The notes under the pieces were generated by a model. That model was not told where the DNA came from, did not search any database, and saw nothing but the letters and a program-made list of their open reading frames with translations. Of a stretch of 64,000 bases of DNA, positions 58,790-64,000 are shown one piece after another. The translations under genes were made by a program, and so were the position numbers. Origin of the DNA: Alphaproteobacteria bacterium (GTDB lineage Bacteria > Pseudomonadota > Alphaproteobacteria > UBA8366); contig WHUA01000007.1 in the NCBI GenBank assembly GCA_009377445.1, forward strand, positions 116,047 through 180,046, written 5' to 3'. Numbering within the stretch: the first letter of the stretch is position 1; each line of letters starts with the position of its first letter.

Positions 58790-58933
58790 GGGGATCGTCC
58801 AGTGCCGTCACGCGTCGGCGACACTCGACTCTACCACAGCCGTCGTCGCGCGAAGGCATGGTCCGTCTACGCTCTCGCTTCGCTCGAGCTTCGCCGGACA
58901 CTGCTTCGCTCTAACGGCCTCCGCGCGGCTGCG

Positions 58934-58963
58934 CCACGCGTAGCCCGTAAGGGCGAAGCGTGG
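58934..58963. repeat. Hairpin abutting the tRNA-Val fragment
   Basis: CCACGC-GTAGCCC-GTAA-GGGCGAA-GCGTGG; the outer six-base arms are exact and overlap the CCA end of the tRNA fragment. It would have lain just after the 3' end of the original tRNA gene and may be its terminator. Confidence 0.6.
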
Positions 58964-59007
58964 TGGGCGATGACGGGATCGAACCGCCGACCCCCTCGGT
59001 GTAAACC
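58961..59007 (-). other. Attachment site: 3' half of a tRNA-Val(TAC) gene
   Basis: On the minus strand the sequence runs from an anticodon loop TTTACAC (anticodon TAC) through CGAGG, a 5-nt variable loop, the T arm GGCGG-TTCGATC-CCGTC, and ATCGCCCA-CCA. No matching 5' half lies upstream of it, so it is a displaced fragment, as left behind when an element integrates at the anticodon loop. The complete tRNA-Val is expected at the far end of the element. Confidence 0.8.
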
Positions 59008-59089
59008 AGAAATCGACCCTTGACGCGGCGTGATTACCGAGAGGACGAACCCCATAAATCACGCAGAATCACTTGCAATCTTACTCCCC

Positions 59090-59154
59090 TTTTGTTACAT
59101 GACGTGACGGTGCGTGACGCACCATGACGCATGTTTTGTTACATCGATGTAACA
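59090..59154. promoter_or_regulatory. Palindromes and iterated TGACG/TGTTACAT words before the integrase
   Basis: TGACG occurs at 59100, 59105, 59115 and 59125 (steps of 5, 10, 10 nt). GGTGCGT-G-ACGCACC (59109-59123) and TGTTACATCGATGTAACA (59137-59154) are perfect palindromes, and TTTTGTTACAT is repeated at 59090 and 59134. The layout suggests recombinase arm sites or an operator for the integrase gene. Confidence 0.5.
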
Positions 59155-59170
59155 CCGGGAGCACCTCGCT

Positions 59171-60439
59171 ATGCCGAAAAGAAGCTCTGTCACGCTCACG
59201 CCCAAGGCGGTAGAGAACGCCAAGCCGCCCAAGTCCGGTTACCTGGAAATCTTCGATGCCGCGATGCCAGGCATGTGCCTGCGGATCACGGCGACCGGCG
59301 CTAAGAGTTACATCCTGACGACCCGGATCAACGGCAAGCAGACCCGTATCACGGTCGGCTACGCGGCCGGCCCGGATGCGGTCAGCTTGTCGGAGGCCCG
59401 GAAGCTCGCCGAAGACGCCAAGGACACAGCCAAGGCCGGCAAGCCCGTGCCCCGCGTCCTGCCCCGCTATGCGGACCCTGCCGGCGTGATGACCTTCGGC
59501 ACGGTCGCCGAGGATTACATCAAGCGTGAAGTCCCGCGACTCGCCCGCGGCGGCGAGACCGAGGCCATCATCCGGCGGGAACTGCTACCGACCTGGCGCA
59601 CCATCGCCCTGCCCGATCTGCGCCGCCGGCACGCCCGCGAGCTAACCGATCCGATGGCCGAAGAGAAGCCTGCCGCCGCCTACAAGCTGCACGAGACCTA
59701 TTGCAGGGTGCTGAATTGGGCGCTGGGTCACTACGACGCCGACGAGCTGGGCATCGACGTTTCGCCCTTCGCGAACCTGAAACCGCCGGTCTCGAAAAAG
59801 CCGCGCGGGCGGGCGTTGAAGGAAGCCGAGATCAAGACGCTGTGGAAAGCCTGGACCTCTATCGGCTACCCGTTCGGCGACTTGCAAAAGCTGCTGCTGC
59901 TGACGGCGCAGCGCCGGGCCGAAGTGTCCGGCATGGCGTGGGCCGAGATCGATATCGAGGCGAAGACCTGGATCATCCCCGCCGCCCGGTCGAAATCCCG
60001 CCGCGAGCACATCGTACCCCTGAGCGCCGCCGCCGCGGAGATTATCGAGGCCCTGCCCCGGTTCGAGGATGGGGCATACGCCTTCACGACCACCAGCGGC
60101 AAGAAGCCCGTATCCGGTTACAGCAAGGGCAAGACGGCGACCGACGCCAAGGTCGACGCGCTGGTGAAAGCCGGCGACGCGGAGCCGGTTGCCGCGTGGC
60201 GCTGGCACGATCTGAGGCGCACCGCCCGGACCGGCATGGCAGAGATCGGTGTTCCCGAGATCGTCAGCGAGCGCATTCTCAATCACGCCCCACGCGGGCT
60301 GATCGGCGTCTACAACGTGTTCGAGTACCAGAAGGAGAAAACCGACGCCCTACAAAAGTGGGCGCAGCGCGTGCGGGAGATCGTCACGCCGCCGCCCGCG
60401 AATGTCGTCAGGATGAAGCGTAAGGGGAAGATGGCGTAA
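59171..60439 (+). CDS. int: Tyrosine-type integrase (DUF4102/P4-type)
   Basis: 422 aa. The N-terminal DUF4102 arm-binding domain (LTPKAVENAKPPKSGYLEIFDAAMPGMCLRI), a SAM-like core-binding domain and the catalytic domain are present with R248, H346, R349, H372 and Y381 all in place. P4-type integrases of this layout target tRNA genes, consistent with the tRNA-Val fragment 164 nt upstream. It is translationally coupled (TAATG) to the next gene. Confidence 0.95.
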   Translation: MPKRSSVTLTPKAVENAKPPKSGYLEIFDAAMPGMCLRITATGAKSYILTTRINGKQTRITVGYAAGPDAVSLSEARKLAEDAKDTAKAGKPVPRVLPRYADPAGVMTFGTVAEDYIKREVPRLARGGETEAIIRRELLPTWRTIALPDLRRRHARELTDPMAEEKPAAAYKLHETYCRVLNWALGHYDADELGIDVSPFANLKPPVSKKPRGRALKEAEIKTLWKAWTSIGYPFGDLQKLLLLTAQRRAEVSGMAWAEIDIEAKTWIIPAARSKSRREHIVPLSAAAAEIIEALPRFEDGAYAFTTTSGKKPVSGYSKGKTATDAKVDALVKAGDAEPVAAWRWHDLRRTARTGMAEIGVPEIVSERILNHAPRGLIGVYNVFEYQKEKTDALQKWAQRVREIVTPPPANVVRMKRKGKMA

Positions 60440-60894
60440 TGCGTGGTGGACGCCGACAGGGCGCTGGCCGACGGCCGGCCCACTCCTATCTGGAAAGGAT
60501 GCGGATCGGCGCCCTCTGCGAGCGTCAACACCGCGCCGCCTGCGCTGCCGCAGCGGAAATCATTACCGCGAATAAAACCCGGTTGGCCCGCGAGCAGTGG
60601 GCAAAGGCACGCGCTATCCCCGTTGGGGACCGTAAGACATGGGTCCGGTCGATGGCCGGCGCCGACTATCTGGACGACGTGCGTTTCGCCATACAGGAAG
60701 ACCAAGGCATCGATTTTGTTGATGACGACCGCGACCCCGACCGTGTAATGCGAATTGCGGTGAAGCGTCCCAAGAATTTACGGCAGAAAATCATTGCCGC
60801 CGTCGCGCTCCAATGCGGGATCAAGGAAGGCGCGGTGAGCCGATATTGGAAAGAATTTCGGCGCATGGAAAAGGATACTGTCGCCGATCTTTGA
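60439..60894 (+). CDS. Hypothetical protein of the integrated element
   Basis: 151 aa, strongly basic at the N-terminus ([15 protein letters not shown]) and largely helical after that; the C-terminal part (LRQKIIAAVALQCGIKEGAVSRYWKEF) could be a helix-turn-helix. The ATG overlaps the integrase stop by one base. No family recognised. Confidence 0.6.
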   Translation: MRGGRRQGAGRRPAHSYLERMRIGALCERQHRAACAAAAEIITANKTRLAREQWAKARAIPVGDRKTWVRSMAGADYLDDVRFAIQEDQGIDFVDDDRDPDRVMRIAVKRPKNLRQKIIAAVALQCGIKEGAVSRYWKEFRRMEKDTVADL

Positions 60895-60938
60895 TTTCTG
60901 ACCGTAATAACAAGCGCAAATTTAGGGCCGCTTATATT

Positions 60939-60964
60939 CCGTGACGAACATCACAACGTCACGG
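60939..60964. promoter_or_regulatory. Inverted repeat upstream of the AlpA-type gene
   Basis: CCGTGACG (60939-60946) and CGTCACGG (60957-60964) form perfect 8-nt arms around a 10-nt spacer and end 8 nt before the start codon. The TGACG core is shared with the repeats before the integrase, suggesting the same DNA-binding protein acts at both. Confidence 0.55.
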
Positions 60965-60972
60965 AGATTGAA

Positions 60973-61182
60973 ATGCCTTCCGACCTCCAAACTCTCGAAC
61001 AGCTCGGCATTGACCCGCTACTGCCCGGCTCGACCGTCTGCGCAGCGATGGGCATCAAGGCCCGCGAGACGCTATCGCGTCGTGTCAGCCGAGGCGAGTT
61101 CCCCAAGCCAGACAAGCAAATCAACGGCAAGAACTTCTGGTTCCGCTCCACGGTCCTGCGCGAACAGGGCAAGGCGGCGTGA
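60973..61182 (+). CDS. AlpA-type DNA-binding regulator / excisionase
   Basis: 69 aa. The small winged helix reads TVCAAMGIKARETLSRRVSRGEFPKPDKQINGKNFWFRSTV, matching the AlpA/MerR-like group of prophage and satellite regulators that activate int or act as excisionases. Placed after int, it is probably the element's switch. Confidence 0.75.
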   Translation: MPSDLQTLEQLGIDPLLPGSTVCAAMGIKARETLSRRVSRGEFPKPDKQINGKNFWFRSTVLREQGKAA

Positions 61183-61321
61183 GCCATGCCCCCAGATAGA
61201 CGAAAGCCGGCGGGGGATCGCCGGCCTTCGGGGGGAAACCTACGCTGTGAACGTGCCCCGAAGGTACAGAATTCCCGTCTCCATTTCAACCTAATAGTGG
61301 TTAAGTTGCGGGGGCGGCACG

Positions 61322-62119
61322 ATGACGGATAAGCCGCTGTTCGCGCCGCTGCCGCTCCAGTTGATCGGCGATGCCCGTCTCAGCCGCACGGACATTGATG
61401 TTGTTGCCGTCGTCGCGTGGCACCACCGCCTGGGGCGGAACGGCCGCGGCTGCTACGCCGGCAATGCGACGCTCGCCAGGGAAGTCGGCATTCAGGAGTC
61501 GCACCTGTCGCGCTCCCTGACGAAACTGGAGCAGCTTGGCATCATCGAACGCCATCGCGACCCGGAAGACCGCCGCAAGCGCATTTACCACCTGAATTAC
61601 TTGGATAATCCAAGGATCGTTACCAACACTGGTAAGTATTCGCCCGCGCCAACCGCTTCTGCCGAGATAGTTACCAAGGTTGGTAACGATTCCGCCGAAT
61701 ACTTACCAAATGACCCCGAGATAGTTACCAACGAGATTCAGCAAGTTTCTGATATCAATAAGCAATTTTCTGACAATAAAGAGAATAGATGTAGTAAAAC
61801 TAAGAATAGATACCGTGAAACGGGCGCTGACGCGCCGTCTGAAGGCATTTCGCTTCGCTCCATTGAAGGGAAAAGAGATTCGGCTGAAGCCGGCATCCAG
61901 GTGGAGCGCGTATCTCAGCAGCGCGCCCTTGAAGGCAGAAACCGTGCCGTCGAGAAACTGAACGCCGCTGTAGCGAGCCTTTCGGATCTGGAGCGGCGCG
62001 ACGTGTTTGCGCTGCGAGGTGACGAGTGGACAGCCGCGTTCGACACGGCGGTCACTGCCGAGCTTGGCAGCCCTGGCGAAGGCGTCCGCGTCCTGCTGCG
62101 GGCGGCGGCGCAGCTCTAA
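61322..62119 (+). CDS. Winged-helix replication initiator-like protein with internal origin
   Basis: 265 aa. An N-terminal winged helix-turn-helix (about residues 20-95; NATLAREVGIQESHLSRSLTKLEQLGIIERH) is followed by a low-complexity linker (about 97-180) and a C-terminal helical domain. The linker codons contain clustered TTACCAA repeats and then an AT-rich stretch, as in lambda gene O, where the origin lies inside the initiator gene. No helicase or primase motif is present, so it would need to recruit one. Function is inferred from architecture. Confidence 0.65.
   Translation: MTDKPLFAPLPLQLIGDARLSRTDIDVVAVVAWHHRLGRNGRGCYAGNATLAREVGIQESHLSRSLTKLEQLGIIERHRDPEDRRKRIYHLNYLDNPRIVTNTGKYSPAPTASAEIVTKVGNDSAEYLPNDPEIVTNEIQQVSDINKQFSDNKENRCSKTKNRYRETGADAPSEGISLRSIEGKRDSAEAGIQVERVSQQRALEGRNRAVEKLNAAVASLSDLERRDVFALRGDEWTAAFDTAVTAELGSPGEGVRVLLRAAAQL
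61585..61815. other. Candidate replication origin inside the initiator gene
   Basis: TTACCA occurs at 61585, 61620, 61671, 61703 and 61725, with inverted TGGTAA at 61630 and 61681; successive direct copies are 35, 51, 32 and 22 nt apart, nearly whole helical turns for the last three. GTTACCAA-GG-TTGGTAAC (61670-61687) is an almost perfect palindrome. Immediately after, 61741-61800 has only 17 G/C in 60 nt and carries AGCAAGTTTCTGA/AGCAATTTTCTGA 21 nt apart (61740 and 61761). Iterons followed by a melting region are what an origin needs. Confidence 0.55.
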
Positions 62120-62316
62120 TGGCCCGCCCGCGCTCCGACAACCCATCGCCCGCCGCGCTGCGAGGCCGCCGATACCGGCGGCGGAAGAAGCTGTCCCGCC
62201 GGTTGCTGACAGCCTGGGTGCCGCAGGACACGGTATACGCGCTGGAGCTTAAAGGGATCGATCCGGCCGATCCCGAAAAATTGGGCGAGCTGCTCGACGA
62301 TGCGGTTTTGGGTTAG
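62119..62316 (+). CDS. Small basic hypothetical protein
   Basis: 65 aa, very basic in the first half (ARPRSDNPSPAALRGRRYRRRKKLSRRL), acidic at the end. The ATG overlaps the initiator stop (TAATG). A role next to the initiator, perhaps DNA-binding, is possible but unproven. Confidence 0.6.
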   Translation: MARPRSDNPSPAALRGRRYRRRKKLSRRLLTAWVPQDTVYALELKGIDPADPEKLGELLDDAVLG

Positions 62317-62361
62317 TGACGGCGTCACGAATCTACAAATTGGTTGGTGTACAATCTGCCG

Positions 62362-62559
62362 ATGACGAAAACAGACGTACCTCTCCTGCCCGACCTGATT
62401 GGCATGATTCAGGCGGCGCTGCATGTCCCAGCGTCTCCGCTTGCCAGCCTTTCCATGGACGCCAAACCAGCGTCCGCAGGGGGCCGGCCGGCGGCGGGCA
62501 GGGTGTTCTTCGGCGGCCTTCTGGAGCCGTTGCCGACCCGCAACGACACGATTCACTGA
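62362..62559 (+). CDS. Small hypothetical protein
   Basis: 65 aa from the ATG at 62362, no recognised domain. Weak support: only open-frame length, compositional fit and placement in a packed gene series. Confidence 0.35.
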   Translation: MTKTDVPLLPDLIGMIQAALHVPASPLASLSMDAKPASAGGRPAAGRVFFGGLLEPLPTRNDTIH

Positions 62560-62570
62560 GAGGCAGCAAA

Positions 62571-62774
62571 ATGACTGACGTGTTGATCACGATCGATCCC
62601 GCGACCGGCCTGCAGCTCCGCGAGCCATGGAACCGCACGACGCCGGCCGAAGACATGGCGCGCGCCGCCCGGCGATTGAAGCAGGGCCGCGACCACGACC
62701 GCTGCGGGCGGAAACCGTGCATGCACTGCATCGCCGGCAGCGAACATCCAGATTGCCCGAGGAAGAGTCGATGA
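62571..62774 (+). CDS. Small cysteine-rich hypothetical protein
   Basis: 67 aa. The C-terminus CGRKPCMHCIAGSEHPDC contains four cysteines and two histidines that could bind one zinc ion. A GAGAGG ribosome site precedes the ATG. The stop overlaps the next ATG (ATGA). Confidence 0.55.
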   Translation: MTDVLITIDPATGLQLREPWNRTTPAEDMARAARRLKQGRDHDRCGRKPCMHCIAGSEHPDCPRKSR

Positions 62775-63316
62775 CCGATTCAGCAGACGACAAGCCCGGC
62801 GTCTACATCGGCGGCGTATACCACGCCGTGGCAGACAAGAACGCGCCGCCGGTGTCCCGGCCATCGGAAGCGCAGGAATTGGAGCGCGCGGCCGACCGCT
62901 TAGAAGACCGCCGCGCTGGCGTCGATCCCGCGGAAGCTGGCGACGACTACATGGAAGCGCCGGAGCCGCGCCGTACCTTCAAGAATGCTGACGCGGCGGC
63001 CGCGCACCGCCAGGTCGAGGCGGAGCAGACCCGCGAAGTCACCCGCATCTTGCAGGAAGAAAACACCCGGCAGCAGGACGAGCGAGCCCGCGGCGAGATC
63101 CGACAGGCATCAGAATGGCACGCGGACGACGCGGCCGTGCTCAACGGCCTGACGGCCCGAGTGCAGCAATTCAACAGCGACGCGGCGACCTTCACGAGTG
63201 CCTACCAGCACGCAAGGTTCGCACGGGCCGCTGAATGCCATCTCCCCCACAGCAACGGGTGGGGGGGGCCCTGCGGCAGGAGAGAATACGAAAAGGGGAG
63301 GCGGCGGGGCTCATGA
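62771..63316 (+). CDS. Hypothetical coiled-coil protein of the integrated element
   Basis: 181 aa, acidic and Ala/Glu/Arg/Gln-rich; about residues 75-125 look like a continuous coiled coil. The codons at 63250-63275 include a run of eight Gs, where a frameshift could extend or end the protein differently. Function unknown. Confidence 0.55.
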   Translation: MTDSADDKPGVYIGGVYHAVADKNAPPVSRPSEAQELERAADRLEDRRAGVDPAEAGDDYMEAPEPRRTFKNADAAAAHRQVEAEQTREVTRILQEENTRQQDERARGEIRQASEWHADDAAVLNGLTARVQQFNSDAATFTSAYQHARFARAAECHLPHSNGWGGPCGRREYEKGRRRGS

Positions 63317-63350
63317 GCTTAGTCGAAATTAGGGACGTGGAAACTTTTTG

Positions 63351-63689
63351 ATGAAAAAACCGCCACCCCATCTCGGCACATACGGCAAGGCGCTGTATAG
63401 CGGCCTGATCGCTGATTTTGGCATCGATGACAGCGCCGGCTTGGCCCTGGCGACGATGGCCGCGGAATGTCTCGACCGGCTCCGAGACGCACAGGCGCTA
63501 ATCGAGAAACACGGCATGCTGGTCTCGACTGACGGCGGCGGCCTCAAAACCAACGGCGCGGTCGCCGTCGAGCACAATAGCCACAACCGCATGCTCGCGG
63601 CGCTGCGGGCATTGAACGTCGATTTGGAACCGCTGCGGGATCGTCCGGGCCGGCCGTCCGGCGCTGATTGGAAAGGCAGGACGAAATGA
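63351..63689 (+). CDS. terS: P27-family phage terminase small subunit
   Basis: 112 aa. PPPHLGTYGKALYSGLIADFGIDDSAGLALATMAAECLDRLRDAQALIEKHGMLV, then NSHNRMLAALRALNVDLEPL, follows the P27/TerS pattern of phage packaging proteins that recognise pac/cos DNA. It indicates the element packages into a phage-type capsid, its own or a helper's. Confidence 0.8.
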   Translation: MKKPPPHLGTYGKALYSGLIADFGIDDSAGLALATMAAECLDRLRDAQALIEKHGMLVSTDGGGLKTNGAVAVEHNSHNRMLAALRALNVDLEPLRDRPGRPSGADWKGRTK

Positions 63690-64000
63690 CGGCGCGGCGG
63701 AAGCGCGCCCGAACGCAGCACACGCTACTCAATTGCGACCAGTTCGCCGAGCTGGCCTGCGGGCCTGAGGACGCGGCCATCAGGGTTCCGCCGTACTACA
63801 AAGGCTTTGACCGCGACATGGATGCGATGCGCGAGGTCTGGCAGAAGCACCGCGAGATGTTGTTGCGCTGGTGGGTCCTGCCGTGTTCCGAGGGCCCGTC
63901 AGCCCTGGAATTCGTCGACAAGATATTTCCCTGGTTTTGCGTTTCCGGCTACCCGGGCACCCGTCCGTGGGCATGGTGGCGCTTCGACGCGCCGGACGAC
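63686..64000 (+). CDS. Phage-type hypothetical protein, cut off by the window end
   Basis: Open for 105 codons from an ATG overlapping the terS stop (ATGA). Tryptophan-rich: EVWQKHREMLLRWWVLP and GTRPWAWWRFDAP. The last motif recurs in small proteins encoded between terS and terL in many prophages, but the rest of the gene is not visible. Confidence 0.6.
   Translation, partial: MTARRKRARTQHTLLNCDQFAELACGPEDAAIRVPPYYKGFDRDMDAMREVWQKHREMLLRWWVLPCSEGPSALEFVDKIFPWFCVSGYPGTRPWAWWRFDAPDD

Noticed and set aside
63250..63275. Run of eight Gs as programmed frameshift site
   Set aside because: All frames end soon after and no conserved downstream domain is visible; it cannot be judged from a single sequence.

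Overview
The window is about 64 kb of GC-rich chromosome from an alphaproteobacterium. Gene content and order (lpxB-lpxI-lpxA-fabZ-ompH-bamA-rseP-dxr-cdsA-uppS-frr-pyrH-tsf-rpsB; nuoA-N followed by birA-coaX-rnj-mce-DUF1467; proS-lol) fit the Rhodospirillales-like part of the class. The species cannot be named from the sequence alone.

Layout. (1) 1-3.2 kb: start of a divergent comEC, then gltX and gltA. (2) 3.4-17.1 kb: one long minus-strand run for lipid A synthesis, outer-membrane assembly, isoprenoid/CDP-lipid precursors, ribosome recycling, UMP kinase, EF-Ts and ribosomal protein S2; lpxD is not in its usual place. (3) 17.4-21.7 kb: dnaE, a small hypothetical and an Lrp/AsnC regulator. 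(4) 22-29.8 kb: accessory metabolism (cupin, GFA-type protein, TauD-type dioxygenase, enoyl-CoA hydratase, class V aminotransferase, cytochrome c', ECF sigma/anti-sigma pair, methyltransferase, thioesterase). (5) 29.8-33.1 kb: lolD, lolC/E, proS. (6) 33.2-37.8 kb: a second accessory block with a nested inverted repeat, a likely small RNA locus with two tandem terminators, a secreted glycosidase-like protein, tag and a thiamine-diphosphate enzyme. (7) 37.9-56.1 kb: DUF1467, mce, rnj, coaX, birA and a complete 14-gene nuo operon whose nuoM carries a 1-nt frameshift. (8) 56.3-58.8 kb: tRNA-Asp, two small membrane proteins, kptA and a YkgJ-type protein. (9) 58.96-64 kb: the left end of an integrated element.

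The element is the most unusual part. A 47-nt 3' half of a tRNA-Val(TAC) gene marks the attachment junction. It is followed, all on the plus strand, by a tyrosine integrase, a hypothetical, an AlpA-type regulator, and a winged-helix replication initiator with iteron-like repeats and an AT-rich stretch inside its coding sequence (a lambda-O-like arrangement). After these come several small overlapping genes, a P27-type terminase small subunit and a further gene that runs off the window. No repressor or lysis gene is seen, so a phage satellite (PICI-like) is a reasonable alternative to an ordinary prophage.

Two families of imperfect palindromic intergenic repeats recur in the chromosomal part. 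They lie at convergent gene ends or at places where conserved alphaproteobacterial synteny is interrupted.
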